64,000 nt of DNA from Marinobacter mobilis (GCF_900106945.1 NZ_FNNE01000010.1:151915-215914); one strand, 5' to 3'; shown: positions 26,435-36,547, counted from the first letter of the stretch. Notes: generated by a model not told the origin, from the sequence alone. Numbers and translations: made by a program.

Positions 26435-28832
26435 GGTCGTTTTCTCCGCCTGGCTCCGATGGCTTGGCCTCATCATCCTGCGCCTTGCTGATAGCCACAA
26501 ACCGTGACAGTCGCTCCGCCACGGCGGCGTTGACACTGCCTTCAGGGAATACTCCGTCCGCATCCGGCGCTCCCGCCGGCAGGTCCGTCAGCAGGGCAAT
26601 GGCCTGGTCGATATGGCTGATCGGGTAGATCCGGAAGCGGCCATCCGCCACGGCTTCACGTACATCCGCCCTCAACATCAGGTGCTCGACATTACTGGCC
26701 GGCAGCAGCACGCCCTGGCCATCAACCACACCGGCTTCACGACAGACATCGAAAAAGCCTTCGATTTTCTCATTGACCCCGCCTACCGCCTGCACATCAC
26801 CGTGCTGGTTCATTGAACCGGTCACGGCATAGGACTGACGTAACGGAATCCGGGCGATGGCCGACAGCAGCACACAGGTTTCCGCCACGGATGCCGAGTC
26901 CCCCTCCACGCCGCCATAGGATTGCTCGAAGGCGACGCTGGCAGACAGCGACAGCTCGCCCTCGCCAGCGTATCGACTGGCCAGAAAGCGCGACAGGATC
27001 ATCACTGCCTTGCTGTGGATCGGCCCACCCAGCTTGGCCTCGCGCTCGATATCCACCACCTGCCCCTTACCCGGTCGGGCAGTGGCGGAAATGCGGGTTG
27101 GCTGGCCAAAGCGCGACGCTCCCAGTTGCAGCACGGAGAGGCCATTAACCAGGGCGATGGCGTGACCTTTGGTGGCGATCATCACAATGCCCCGGGTGAT
27201 CTGCTCGCGGCTGAGTTCCCGCACCCGGCTGGCGCGATACTCCCGCTCATCAATGGCCCGCTGCACGTGACTGGCATCCATTGTGTGGGCGCCTTCAGTC
27301 CCCGCCCAATGGTCGGCCTCACTGAGCAGGTCGCGAATCACCCGATCGTGGGCGGACACCTTACGCTGGTCGTCTGCCATGCGACTGCCGTGTTCGATCA
27401 GCCGCGCCACGGCGTCCCGCTGCACCGGCCGGGTGCCGAGGCTGCGGGCAATCGTGGCCACCATTCTGGCGTACAGCAGGTAACCGTCCTCGCGGCGCTC
27501 CAGGTCATCCGCGAAATCGGCCTCAACCTTGAACAGTTCCAGAAAATCGGGGTCGTAATGGGACAGCAGGTAATAGAGCATGCGATCCCCCAGCAGCACC
27601 ACCTTGACCGATACCGGTATAGGCTCCGGCTGCAGGCTCACGGTGCTCATCAGTCCGTACAGCCGCTCCAGGGATTCGATACGGAGTTCGCTGGATAACA
27701 GCACCCGTTTGAGACTTTCCCAGGCCAGTGGCTGCGTCAGAATACGACGGGCGTCGATGATCAGGTAACCACCGTTGGCGCGGTGTATCGAACCTCCGCG
27801 GATCAGCGTGAAATCGGTGTACAGGGTACCCTGACGGGCATGATGTTCAATCTGGCCGGTCAGGTGCTGATGGCTCGGCAAGTCTTCGTAAACCACCGGC
27901 GCGCCCCGGGTGTCGGCGTTATCCACCAGCAGGTTGATGTCATAGCGGGCCAGCAGGGCCTTGGGGGGGCCATGCTCATTGTCACGGAACAGCTCCGCAT
28001 GCTCCACCACATCTTCCTGCACCGCATCCAGATAACGAATCACCTCCGGCAGGTGTGACCAGCGCTCCCGCAATTCACCCATAGGGGCGCCGAGGGTCAG
28101 CTGCACCATTTCCTCATTGAGGGAACGCACTCGCTCCCGCACTTCCTTCCTTAGTTTGGGGATCTGCTGAATGCTTTGCTGAAGCTTCTTCTCCAGATCC
28201 TCGACCTTGCTTTCGATCAGCGTGCGCTCATCGTCGGACAGCTTCTGGTAGTCGTCAGGATCGATCACCTCACCATTACGCCGCATCGGGGCGAAGGTAA
28301 AACCGGTCGGCGTGGTGATCATGGCAATGTTGTTGTCGTTGGCTTCCTGCTGGATCGCGCTCAGCCCTTCCTGCTGATGCTGGCTGACTTCTTCCTGCAG
28401 TTCCTGCAGACGGGCCTGGTATTCCTCGCTTTCAAAGGTGGCCGGTACCGACGTCCGCAACTCACTCGCCAGATCCGCCATATCCTGCCTGAAGCTGCGC
28501 CCCTGTCCTGCAGGGAACGCCAGCACCCGGGGTTTCTCGGCCTGCTGGAAGTTCAGTACGTAACACCAGTCGGAGGGCACCGTCTGCTGCGCCGCGTGAC
28601 GGGTCAGGAAGCGATTGACCAAGTCATGCTTACCCACCCCGGAAGGCCCCAGCACGAACAGGTTGAAGCCCGCTGCCGACATGCCCGCACCGAACTCCAG
28701 TGCCCTCAGTACCCGTTCCTGGCCACAGGGCAGTTCGAGATCGTCAAGGGACTCAGTGGTGGCAAACGACAACACCTCAGGCGGGCAACGATGGTAGACC
28801 TGGGCTTCCGTCAGCGGTACGGGGAGTGGCAT
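26427..28832 (-). CDS. LonB-like ATP-dependent protease (AAA + S16)
   Basis: Walker A is GPSGVGKHD (residues 62-69). A long coiled-coil insertion (about residues 130-250) interrupts the ATPase, as in the PF13654 branch, and the C terminus is an S16 Lon protease domain. Its catalytic Ser lies in GDSASVAE and its Lys in GVNEKIEG. Length (801 aa) fits the family. It differs from LonA in lacking the N-terminal substrate domain. It probably degrades damaged or regulatory proteins in the cytoplasm; targets are unknown. The Usp-like gene overlaps its 3' end. Confidence 0.9.
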   Translation of the reverse strand: MPLPVPLTEAQVYHRCPPEVLSFATTESLDDLELPCGQERVLRALEFGAGMSAAGFNLFVLGPSGVGKHDLVNRFLTRHAAQQTVPSDWCYVLNFQQAEKPRVLAFPAGQGRSFRQDMADLASELRTSVPATFESEEYQARLQELQEEVSQHQQEGLSAIQQEANDNNIAMITTPTGFTFAPMRRNGEVIDPDDYQKLSDDERTLIESKVEDLEKKLQQSIQQIPKLRKEVRERVRSLNEEMVQLTLGAPMGELRERWSHLPEVIRYLDAVQEDVVEHAELFRDNEHGPPKALLARYDINLLVDNADTRGAPVVYEDLPSHQHLTGQIEHHARQGTLYTDFTLIRGGSIHRANGGYLIIDARRILTQPLAWESLKRVLLSSELRIESLERLYGLMSTVSLQPEPIPVSVKVVLLGDRMLYYLLSHYDPDFLELFKVEADFADDLERREDGYLLYARMVATIARSLGTRPVQRDAVARLIEHGSRMADDQRKVSAHDRVIRDLLSEADHWAGTEGAHTMDASHVQRAIDEREYRASRVRELSREQITRGIVMIATKGHAIALVNGLSVLQLGASRFGQPTRISATARPGKGQVVDIEREAKLGGPIHSKAVMILSRFLASRYAGEGELSLSASVAFEQSYGGVEGDSASVAETCVLLSAIARIPLRQSYAVTGSMNQHGDVQAVGGVNEKIEGFFDVCREAGVVDGQGVLLPASNVEHLMLRADVREAVADGRFRIYPISHIDQAIALLTDLPAGAPDADGVFPEGSVNAAVAERLSRFVAISKAQDDEAKPSEPGGENDHG

Positions 28833-28926
28833 CCCAACCTCCTGTTATGCAATCCAGCCTGATGCCGTGTGAACGGCCCTACTGGCAAGGATAGACCACA
28901 TCCGACGGGAGCCCAGAGGCATCACC

Positions 28927-29160
28927 TTATCGACCGCTTACCCCGAGCCGGTCGAGGTAGTGCTGGAGCTCGACCTCACCGATATCGACGTATTCCAGCA
29001 CCCGGCCATAGACCATGGCCGAGGGCACCGAACGACCGCCCCGTTCCTGCTGCGCTTCGTTGAGTACATAGAGGATAATACGCTCGATGCGGGTCAGGCC
29101 GTCGCGCACATCGGGCAGGTTGTTGAGCGCGGCGAGAGCGTCAGACCGATCCATGGCCAT
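28927..29160 (-). CDS. Small hypothetical protein, 77 aa
   Basis: A short acidic helical protein without signal or membrane segment; I recognise no family. It begins inside the last codons of the membrane protein gene upstream (20 nt overlap), so it is translated with it. About 95 nt follow before the LonB gene, so the three may share a transcript. Coding potential looks real, but the function is unknown. Confidence 0.55.
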   Translation of the reverse strand: MAMDRSDALAALNNLPDVRDGLTRIERIILYVLNEAQQERGGRSVPSAMVYGRVLEYVDIGEVELQHYLDRLGVSGR

Positions 29161-29539
29161 CGTGATCGCCCCGCATCGACTGAATAAACAGCACCTTCAT
29201 CAACACCATCCCAACCAGCAGCATCACCGCCGACAGTGCCAGCACAGGATCAATCACCTGGGGGTCAATAAACTGACCGTAAAGCAGGAACAAACCGAGC
29301 GACATCACCGCCACACCGACCTGATGGAGGTAAAACTGAATACCCGCCAATCGCGATTCGCTGTTGGTGAGCCAGAGCTTATGGCAAAGGCCGTAGATAA
29401 AGGACACCACAAACCCGGCCAGCAGGATGTGGGCATGGGTGACGAACTGACCATGATCCTTGGTCTTCGCCATGTAAATACCCAGCATCATGCCGATAAT
29501 GGCGTAGCCCAAAGCACTCAGTACAAATTTCCGGTCCAT
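29141..29539 (-). CDS. Four-helix membrane protein with HxH, haem-copper-oxidase-like
   Basis: The 132-residue protein has four hydrophobic helices. Helices one and two hold GIYMA and HGQFVTHAHILLAGFVVSFIYG with clustered histidines, and an HKLWL follows. This layout is reminiscent of the first helices of haem-copper oxidase subunit I, and close relatives are sometimes annotated as cytochrome c oxidase subunits. It could bind haem but lacks the copper-site region, so it is not an oxidase by itself. The start is set at the MDRKF methionine; the frame opens 22 codons earlier without support. The following small gene overlaps it. Confidence 0.6.
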   Translation of the reverse strand: MDRKFVLSALGYAIIGMMLGIYMAKTKDHGQFVTHAHILLAGFVVSFIYGLCHKLWLTNSESRLAGIQFYLHQVGVAVMSLGLFLLYGQFIDPQVIDPVLALSAVMLLVGMVLMKVLFIQSMRGDHDGHGSV

Positions 29540-29712
29540 ACGTTCCCCTGTCATCACATCGTTGTTAAAAGGCGGCTGGCGTTCTGTGCTGTCAGCCCGG
29601 CCCAACTCCCAGAGTTTAGCGCTTTACCGGACTTTCGGTACCTGTTCCTGACAAACGACACGCGCATCAGCCATCATGGCGTCACGATCGTCAGCCGTGC
29701 TGAAAAATGATA

Positions 29713-29743
29713 TTGATCAACTTCTGACCTGCTTTGTGATCAA
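29713..29743. promoter_or_regulatory. Inverted repeat upstream of the diguanylate cyclase
   Basis: TTGATCA and TGATCAA are perfect 7-bp arms 17 nt apart, inside the 332-nt gap before the cyclase start and about 130 nt upstream of it. The spacing excludes a standard FNR box. It may be an operator for the cyclase or the divergent membrane protein. Nothing else in the gap looks functional to me. Confidence 0.35.
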
Positions 29744-29871
29744 GTTCAGCAAGTGACTGCTAGTATTAAAAGCGTGTAGTAAACCTTGCCGTTAAGCCTG
29801 CAAAAGGCTTGGGAACATTAAGGATGTGTCCTCTACATGATGGTGAACAGGGACAGACATAGAAAGAGGGC

Positions 29872-31398
29872 ATGACCTTGTCTAGATACCCATTCACCCT
29901 GTTCCCATTGGCCACCGCGCTGCTGTATTACCTGGGCGCCTATATCGGTGTCCACTTTGCCGCCCTGGAGAGTGGCATTGTCGTGTTTTGGCCACCCAAT
30001 GCCATTCTCCTCGCTGCGCTGCTGTGCCGGCCGGTCAAGTCCTGGCCTCCCATTGTGCTGGCGGTAATCGTGGCGGAGGTTGCCGCGGATGTGCCCGCGT
30101 TTACCGTCACCGAAGCCGTGCTGTTCGGCATGATCAACGCGACTGAATGCATGCTGGCCGCTGCACTCATACGCTACGCCCGAGGGGGCGCAGTAGACTG
30201 GAAAGATCCCGCGGACCTGGGCGTGTTCCTGGTGACCGTATTCTTTATCGCCTCACCGCTTGCCGCTGTAGGTGGCGCATCGGTGTATACCTTCATTCTG
30301 GGCAGTGACTCTCCATTCCTGACGTCCTGGCGGCTGTGGTGGATAGGGGATGCGACCGGCCTGATCATCCTGACCCCCTGCATGCATATGATGTTCTCCC
30401 TTGCCGAGGCCCGCCCCGGGCTGAACTTGCCTGCATCAAAACAGCTCGAACTTCTGGTTGCCTGGGTGATCGGGCTGACCATCTGCTTTCTGGTATTTTC
30501 AGCCAACCTGCAATCGGAAAACTACCTCGCGCTCACCCCGTTGGCTGTACTTCTGGCCCCTGTCTGGATTGGTGTCCGCTTTAGCCCGCTGGCTAGCTCG
30601 ATCCTCGCCGCGGTTGTTGCCCTTTATGCCGCATTTAGCACGGCTGCAGGCATAGGTCCCTTCATCCGCGACCAGCAGGATCAAAGTGCCTTGTTAACCC
30701 AGGAATTTACAGTTCTGTTTACCGTGCTGGTGCTCTACATTGCGGCCTTCGTTCACCAGAACCGCCGTAAATCGACTGAACTGGAACTTGCCTTGTCCGA
30801 GTTAAGGCAACTGAATGAAGCGCTTGAAGAGCGGGTACAGATGCGCACCGAAGAGCTGTCGGAGGCCAACCAGCGACTCCAGCAACTCGCCCTCACCGAT
30901 GAACTGACAGGCATTTATAACCGACGCAAAATCCAGATACTGGGACAAGAGGAAGTGGAGCGCAGCCAACGAACCCAACGACCCTTTTGTATACTCCTGC
31001 TGGATCTGGACCACTTCAAACAGATCAATGACCGTTATGGCCACGACATGGGTGACCGCTGCCTGCAGGCGTTTGCCCTGGGCGTGCAGTCCGCCATACG
31101 AACCATGGACCGTTTCGGTCGCTGGGGTGGAGAGGAGTTCATTATCATTGTGCCGGAGTCCGACACCGTCGACCTGGCCCGCCTGAGTCAGAAGCTCCTC
31201 GACAGAGTCCGGACCATCGCCGTCCCCATTCAGGATGAACAATTGTCGCTCTCGGTATCCATTGGTATTGCCCAGTGGCACCACAACAGCTTCGACAAAC
31301 TGCTGTCTGAAGCTGACCAGGCGTTATACCGGGCCAAAGAGCAGGGACGGGCACGGGCAGAATTCAGTACAACGGAGACAATTCCGGCACCCGACTGA
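29872..31398 (+). CDS. MASE1-GGDEF diguanylate cyclase
   Basis: The N-terminal 300 residues hold eight or so membrane helices of the MASE1 sensor type (FWPPNAILLAALLC, GGASVYTFILG). A short coiled coil (LEERVQMRTEELSEANQRLQ) leads to a GGDEF domain. The active loop is GGEEF at residues 419-423 and an I-site RTMD lies five residues before the loop's RW, so product inhibition is expected. It makes cyclic di-GMP at the inner membrane in response to an unknown signal. There is no EAL domain. It converges on the SRPBCC gene with 1 nt between. Confidence 0.9.
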   Translation: MTLSRYPFTLFPLATALLYYLGAYIGVHFAALESGIVVFWPPNAILLAALLCRPVKSWPPIVLAVIVAEVAADVPAFTVTEAVLFGMINATECMLAAALIRYARGGAVDWKDPADLGVFLVTVFFIASPLAAVGGASVYTFILGSDSPFLTSWRLWWIGDATGLIILTPCMHMMFSLAEARPGLNLPASKQLELLVAWVIGLTICFLVFSANLQSENYLALTPLAVLLAPVWIGVRFSPLASSILAAVVALYAAFSTAAGIGPFIRDQQDQSALLTQEFTVLFTVLVLYIAAFVHQNRRKSTELELALSELRQLNEALEERVQMRTEELSEANQRLQQLALTDELTGIYNRRKIQILGQEEVERSQRTQRPFCILLLDLDHFKQINDRYGHDMGDRCLQAFALGVQSAIRTMDRFGRWGGEEFIIIVPESDTVDLARLSQKLLDRVRTIAVPIQDEQLSLSVSIGIAQWHHNSFDKLLSEADQALYRAKEQGRARAEFSTTETIPAPD

Positions 31399-31399
31399 C

Positions 31400-31858
31400 T
31401 TAGCCGGACACTTCCAGCCTGGCCTTCAGATTAGTCAATGCCAGCAGCGACATCTGCCTCATCCGTGGTCGCAGCAACGGGGCCAGGAGCCGGTTCAGGC
31501 CGCGGGTTTCATAGGTCAGGGTGCGGGTGAACTCGACACCACCGGCAGACTCGCGAAAGCGGTAGTCGATCTGAAGCCAGCCCCCGGACATCCGCCCTTC
31601 GACACACCAGTGGCTGTCCGGGTTGGCGTTAAGGACGGTGTAACGGGTTTCCCGCCGAAGGGTGAACGGCAGTGGCGATAACGGCTGCAGCTCGATCACC
31701 TCATCGAAACCATCGCCTACCGACAGTTCGCTGACCGAGGCTTGCGCCGAACGGGAGTTCGGGTGCCATTCATGCCAGAGCCAGGGCTGGGTTACGTAGC
31801 GGTAGAGGGTGTTCGGGGTACAACCGATTTCGATGGTATGGCGGATTTGCTCTTGCAC
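31400..31858 (-). CDS. SRPBCC (START-like) family protein
   Basis: The 152-residue protein has the typical first strand with IEIGCTPNTLYRYVTQPWLWHEWHPNS, followed by a helix-grip pattern and a C-terminal long helix (RPRMRQMSLLALTNLKARLE). This fold binds hydrophobic ligands in a cavity; it includes cyclases, lipid carriers and coenzyme Q chaperones. No active residues can be assigned. It is a single gene with a terminator of the next operon upstream on its own strand. Confidence 0.75.
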   Translation of the reverse strand: MQEQIRHTIEIGCTPNTLYRYVTQPWLWHEWHPNSRSAQASVSELSVGDGFDEVIELQPLSPLPFTLRRETRYTVLNANPDSHWCVEGRMSGGWLQIDYRFRESAGGVEFTRTLTYETRGLNRLLAPLLRPRMRQMSLLALTNLKARLEVSG

Positions 31859-31972
31859 AGTCGCTCACTCCCAACAGCGGATCAGGGCCTTTCGCTGCCG
31901 GATAACACGCAGCGGAGACCTTGGGTGACACACTGTCTGTTTTAACCGGTTTCGCCACCATAAGCCAGAACG

Positions 31973-32008
31973 AAAAAACCCGGACCACCTTGCGGAGCCC
32001 GGGTTTTT
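31973..32008 (-). terminator. Intrinsic terminator of icd
   Basis: On the minus strand an AAAAACCCGG arm pairs with CCGGGTTTTT and ends in a T run, 28 nt after the icd stop. On the plus strand A and T runs also flank it, so it may work both ways. Confidence 0.85.
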
Positions 32009-32035
32009 GTCAGCGCGTAACCGCTGTCAGATCAT

Positions 32036-34279
32036 TCAGGCAACAGAGGCGCGAGCCTCGGCCAGAATCCGGTTAAAGGTTTCGCTCGGCTGCATCACGC
32101 TGCTCACCAGTGCTTCAGGCGCATGGTAGTAGCCGCCGATGTCGGCCGGGTGCCCCTGGATGACACTCATTTCTTCCAGGATCTTGTCCTTATTGGCCTC
32201 AACCTGCTCGGAGATCTTGGCGAAGTAGGCCTTCAGTTCGGCATCTTCGTCCTGTTTGGCCAGCTCTTCCGCCCAGTAGCGTGCCAGGTGGAAGTGACTG
32301 CCGCGGTTGTCGAGCTCACCAGTGACACGGGACGGAGACTGGTTATTTTCCAGCAGGCGCTCGGTGGCCTTGTCCAGGGTCTGGCCCAGCAGACGGGCAC
32401 GGACGTTACTTTCTTTTTCGCCCAGCTCGTCGAGGGAAACCGCGATCGCCAGGAATTCACCCAGGGAATCCCAGCGCAGGTGGTTCTCTTCCAGCAGCTG
32501 CTGCACGTGCTTGGGCGCAGATCCGCCCGCACCGGTTTCGTACAGGCCACCACCGGCCAGCAGCGGCACCACAGAGAGCATCTTGGCGCTGGTGCCCAGC
32601 TCCAGGATCGGGAACAGATCGGTGAGGTAGTCTCGCAGTACGTTACCGGTCACCGAAATGGTGTCGAGGCCACGAATCAGTCGTTCCATGGTCCAGCGAA
32701 TGGCGCGTACCGGGCTCTTGATCAGGATATCCAGACCTTCGGTGTCGTGATCCTTGAGGTACAGTTCGACTTTCTTGATCAGCTCGGCGTCGTGGGCACG
32801 CTCATCGTCCAGCCAGAACAGCGCCGGCATACCGGAGGCACGGGCACGGTTAACCGCCAGCTTGACCCAGTCGCGGATCGGCAGGTCTTTGGTCTGGCAA
32901 GCTCGCCAGATATCGCCCTTCTCAACCTGATGTTCGGTCAGGGTGTTGCCGTCACCATCAACAACGCGCATCACGCCGTCTTCGGTCATCTCGAAGGTCT
33001 TGTCGTGGGAACCGTACTCTTCAGCCTTCTGGGCCATCAGGCCGACATTGGGCACGGTGCCCATGGTGGTCGGATCGAAGGCGCCGTGGGTCTTACAGAA
33101 GTTAATCACTTCCTGGTAGATGGTGGCGTAGGTGGACTCAGGCATGACCGCCTTGGTGTCCTTCAGCTTGCCATCACGGGCCCACATCTTGCCGGAATTA
33201 CGAATCATCGCCGGCATGGAGGCGTCAACGATAACGTCGCTCGGCACGTGCAGGTTGGTGATCCCCTTGACGGAGTCCACCATGGCGATTTCCGGACGGT
33301 GCTCGTAGCACGCGTGCAGGTCTTCCTGAATCTGCTCCTGCTTGGATTCCGGCAGCAGCTTGATCTTCTCCATTACGCTGGAGAGACCGTTGTTGGGGTT
33401 AACGCCAATCTCGTCAAACAGGTCGCCGTACTTGTCGAACAGCTCCTTGTAAAAAATCTTCACCGCGTGGCCGAACACGATCGGATGAGAGATCTTCATC
33501 ATCGTGGCCTTGACGTGCAGAGAGAACATCACGCCGGTCTTTTCGCAATCTTCGAGGACGTCTTCAAAGAACTTGCACAGCGCCTTCTTGCTCATGTACA
33601 TGGCGTCCAGCACTTCACCTTCCAGCAGCGGCAGGTCGGCTTTCAGAACGGTTTTCTCACCCTTGGTGTTCTCGAACACGATCTGGGCGTTGGTGGCCTT
33701 GTCCAGGGTCAGGGACTGTTCGCTGGAGTAGAAGTCACCATCACGCATGTGCGCGACGTGGGTACGGGACGCCGGACTCCACTCACCCATGGAGTGCGGA
33801 TGCTTGCGGGCAAAAGCCTTGACCGCGGCCGGGGCGCGACGGTCGGAGTTGCCTTCCCGCAGTACCGGGTTGACCGCGCTGCCGAGAACCTTGGCATAAC
33901 GGGCCTTGGCTTCTGCTTCTTTCTCGGTTTCCGGGTGTTCCAGGTACTCAGGCAGATCAAAGCCCTGTGACTGCAATTCCTTGATCGCGGCGCGCAACTG
34001 CGGGATGGAGGCACTGATGTTCGGAAGCTTGATGATGTTGGCTTCCGGGTTCTTGGTGTATTCACCAAGTTCCGCCAGGGCGTCAGGTACCCGCTGATCC
34101 TCACTGAGGTAATCCGGGAAGGTCGCCAGAATCCGGGCCGCCAGCGAAATATCGCTGGTCTCGAACTCGATACCAGCGGGCTTGGCGTAGGTTTCCAGAA
34201 TAGGAAGCAGCGAGCGCGTGGCTAGGGCGGGGGCCTCATCGGTGAGGGTGTACACGATCTTGGATTTTGATGCGGTCAT
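32036..34279 (-). CDS. icd: Monomeric NADP-dependent isocitrate dehydrogenase
   Basis: At 747 residues and with no similarity to the dimeric enzyme, this is the monomeric IDH-II type found in Corynebacterium, Azotobacter and many marine gammaproteobacteria. Recognisable blocks are [14 protein letters not shown] near the N terminus, [26 protein letters not shown] near residue 140 and [29 protein letters not shown] near residue 600. It makes 2-oxoglutarate in the TCA cycle and supplies NADPH. It is monocistronic, bounded by its own terminator and a long upstream region with an 8-bp inverted repeat. The gene symbol follows common use. Confidence 0.96.
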   Translation of the reverse strand: MTASKSKIVYTLTDEAPALATRSLLPILETYAKPAGIEFETSDISLAARILATFPDYLSEDQRVPDALAELGEYTKNPEANIIKLPNISASIPQLRAAIKELQSQGFDLPEYLEHPETEKEAEAKARYAKVLGSAVNPVLREGNSDRRAPAAVKAFARKHPHSMGEWSPASRTHVAHMRDGDFYSSEQSLTLDKATNAQIVFENTKGEKTVLKADLPLLEGEVLDAMYMSKKALCKFFEDVLEDCEKTGVMFSLHVKATMMKISHPIVFGHAVKIFYKELFDKYGDLFDEIGVNPNNGLSSVMEKIKLLPESKQEQIQEDLHACYEHRPEIAMVDSVKGITNLHVPSDVIVDASMPAMIRNSGKMWARDGKLKDTKAVMPESTYATIYQEVINFCKTHGAFDPTTMGTVPNVGLMAQKAEEYGSHDKTFEMTEDGVMRVVDGDGNTLTEHQVEKGDIWRACQTKDLPIRDWVKLAVNRARASGMPALFWLDDERAHDAELIKKVELYLKDHDTEGLDILIKSPVRAIRWTMERLIRGLDTISVTGNVLRDYLTDLFPILELGTSAKMLSVVPLLAGGGLYETGAGGSAPKHVQQLLEENHLRWDSLGEFLAIAVSLDELGEKESNVRARLLGQTLDKATERLLENNQSPSRVTGELDNRGSHFHLARYWAEELAKQDEDAELKAYFAKISEQVEANKDKILEEMSVIQGHPADIGGYYHAPEALVSSVMQPSETFNRILAEARASVA

Positions 34280-34403
34280 TTTCGTCCTCTGGCTTAATGT
34301 TGGAGTTCAGGACGGTCAGGGCCAGACCGGGAGTCTTGTGAACGCTCGGTCGTGACGAAGACTGAGTACGAACTTTTCGTGGGCGTATAAAGATACCAGT
34401 TTT

Positions 34404-34441
34404 TTCAGTTCAATGAGTAAGATCTTAGTATAAGAACTGAA
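34404..34441. promoter_or_regulatory. Inverted repeat upstream of icd
   Basis: TTCAGTTC and GAACTGAA, perfect 8-bp arms, lie 22 nt apart in an AT-rich stretch 125-160 nt upstream of icd. It may be an operator or overlap the icd promoter. Confidence 0.4.
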
Positions 34442-34526
34442 TTAAGTGTCCCAAACGGCCGTGACAATGGTGTGAAATGCCGTTATTTACGGAACTTTCG
34501 GAAAAACTACGAAAACTCGGAGAGTT

Positions 34527-34546
34527 GCCCCGCACCGTTGCGGGGC
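34527..34546 (-). terminator. Likely terminator of the TRAP-bdhA-aacS operon
   Basis: GCCCCGC and GCGGGGC surround a 6-nt loop 10 nt after the aacS stop. The following minus-strand sequence has only short T runs, so strength is uncertain. Confidence 0.6.
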
Positions 34547-34555
34547 TCACCGGGA

Positions 34556-36547
34556 TCAGCTGGAAGGCAGCAGTGATGTTGCCGCGAGCGCGTCGCGGAT
34601 CTGGTCCAGGGCCTGGGGATTGGCCAAGGCATCGCGGTTATCGCTGCGCGCGGCGCCATTGATCAGCCGTGCGACCGCGAGCTCAACCTTCTTGCCACTG
34701 CGAGTGTAAGGAATGTCGGGCACCGGGACAATATGTCGGGGCACATGACGGGGACTGGCACCTTCGCGGATACGGCTGCGCAGCCGTGCCACCAGCTCAT
34801 CATCCATCTCGGCGCCATCGGCAGGCACCACCAGCAACACGACCTCGACATCGCCGTCGATCTGCCGTCCCACCACCAGGCTGTCCTTCACTGCGGGCTC
34901 CGTTTCTACCTGCCGGTAGATCTCGGCGGTGCCGATACGCACCCCGCCCGGATTCAGCGTGGCATCGGAGCGACCATAGATGATGGCACCACCGTGCGGC
35001 GTAAACTCGATAAAGTCACCGTGGGCCCAGACCGCCGGGTAGGTGTCGAAGTAGGCGTCGTGGTAACGGCTGCCATCGCTGTCATTCCAGAAAGCGACCG
35101 GCATCGATGGCAGTGGCTGGCGGCAGACCAGTTCGCCGCGACCTTCGCCCACCGGCTGACCATCCTCACCATAGGCGACGGCATCAACCCCGAGAAAACG
35201 ACACTGGATCTCGCCCCGGCGCACCGGCAACAGCGGGGTCGCTCCCACGAAACAGCCACAGATGTCGGTACCACCAGCGATAGAGCCCAGCAGTGCCTTT
35301 GGGGCACCGTCGCTGTAGATCCAGTCGTAATCTTCCGGCAGCAGAGGCGAACCGGTGGAAAACACCACCCGCAGGGCACTCTGGTCCAGCGTCTTCGCCG
35401 GTGCCAGTTCGGCCTTGCGACAGCCCGCAATGAAACGCGCACTGGTGCCGTAGTGGGTAACTTTCTCCTCGGCCACGGTCTGCCACAGGGCGTTCAGATC
35501 CGGGTAACCGGGAGAACCGTCCACAGTGATCACCGCGGCACCAGTCAGCAGCGCCGAGGCCTGCCAGTTCCACATCATCCAGCCACAGGTGGTGAAATAA
35601 AGGAAACGGTCATCGGGACCGACGTCACCCTGCAGCATCAGTTCCTTGGCGTGATTGACCAGCAGGCCAGCATTGCCATGGACAATGCACTTGGGCTTGC
35701 CGGTGGTGCCGGAGGAATAGAGGATGTAGACCGGGTGATCCGGCGGCATCGGGGTAAACGACGGCGCCTGGCCTTCACCGAACGCCAGGGCATCCGCCCA
35801 CGAGGTAACCAGCCCGCCGCCCAGATGCGGCTGGTCTGGCAACTGCTGCACGCTGATGACGGTTTTCAGGCTCGGCAACCTGGCGGCCAGTGCCTCGAAA
35901 TCCTGCTGCCGCGGAAACACCTTGCCACCATAGCCGTAGCCATTCACCACGATCAGTGCTGACGGTTCGATCTGGCCAAAACGGTCCTGGATCGCGCCGG
36001 TGCCAAAGTCCGGCGAAGCGGAACTCCAGATCGCCCCCAGACTGGTGGCCGCCAGCATCCCCACCAGGGCCTCATAGCCATTGGTGACAATGCCCGCCAC
36101 CCGGTCCCCGGCGACAATACCCTTGCTGCGCAGGAAGGCTTCCAGAGCCCCGGCGTCCTGCTTCAATTCGTGGTAGCTCCGACGCAATACCGGCCGGGTT
36201 TCGCAGTAGGCCACCACGGCTTCCCGATCGGCGTGATCACCTTCCGCCAGCCGCAGCAGGTTAGCCGCGAAATTCAGGCGCATGCCAGGAAACCATTCCG
36301 CCCCCGGCATGTCGCGCTTGCCAAGCACCCGCTCAGCGGGGGTATCACAACGCAGGCCACAGAAATCCCAGACCGCCTGCCAGAACGGCTCAAGGTTATC
36401 GATCGACCACTGGTGCAGGTCATGGTAATCGGCAAAGGGACCGTGGCCCTGATCTTCCAGCGCACGCATGAAACGGGTCATCTGGCAGTTGGCCAGCACC
36501 TCGTCGGTGGGCGTCCACACCACCGGCGACTGTTCGGTATTGCTCAT
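34556..36547 (-). CDS. aacS: Acetoacetyl-CoA synthetase
   Basis: A 663-residue acyl-adenylate-forming enzyme. The core motif is YILYSSGTTGKPKCIVHGNAG. The adenylate-binding GGTDICGCFVG and the late catalytic Lys in YTRSGKKVELAV are present. The N-terminal region (FWQAVWDFCGL, AEWFPGMRLNFAANLL) and length distinguish acetoacetyl-CoA synthetase from acetyl-CoA synthetase. It activates acetoacetate with ATP and CoA. The gene is last in the operon, 25 nt after bdhA, which makes its substrate. This replaces the CoA transferase used in some other bacteria. Confidence 0.95.
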   Translation of the reverse strand: MSNTEQSPVVWTPTDEVLANCQMTRFMRALEDQGHGPFADYHDLHQWSIDNLEPFWQAVWDFCGLRCDTPAERVLGKRDMPGAEWFPGMRLNFAANLLRLAEGDHADREAVVAYCETRPVLRRSYHELKQDAGALEAFLRSKGIVAGDRVAGIVTNGYEALVGMLAATSLGAIWSSASPDFGTGAIQDRFGQIEPSALIVVNGYGYGGKVFPRQQDFEALAARLPSLKTVISVQQLPDQPHLGGGLVTSWADALAFGEGQAPSFTPMPPDHPVYILYSSGTTGKPKCIVHGNAGLLVNHAKELMLQGDVGPDDRFLYFTTCGWMMWNWQASALLTGAAVITVDGSPGYPDLNALWQTVAEEKVTHYGTSARFIAGCRKAELAPAKTLDQSALRVVFSTGSPLLPEDYDWIYSDGAPKALLGSIAGGTDICGCFVGATPLLPVRRGEIQCRFLGVDAVAYGEDGQPVGEGRGELVCRQPLPSMPVAFWNDSDGSRYHDAYFDTYPAVWAHGDFIEFTPHGGAIIYGRSDATLNPGGVRIGTAEIYRQVETEPAVKDSLVVGRQIDGDVEVVLLVVPADGAEMDDELVARLRSRIREGASPRHVPRHIVPVPDIPYTRSGKKVELAVARLINGAARSDNRDALANPQALDQIRDALAATSLLPSS

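Noticed and set aside
32123..33970. A 615-codon open frame antisense to icd
   Set aside because: It lies wholly opposite a well-conserved gene. Long antisense frames are usual in high-GC genes with this codon bias. The translation shows no family features.
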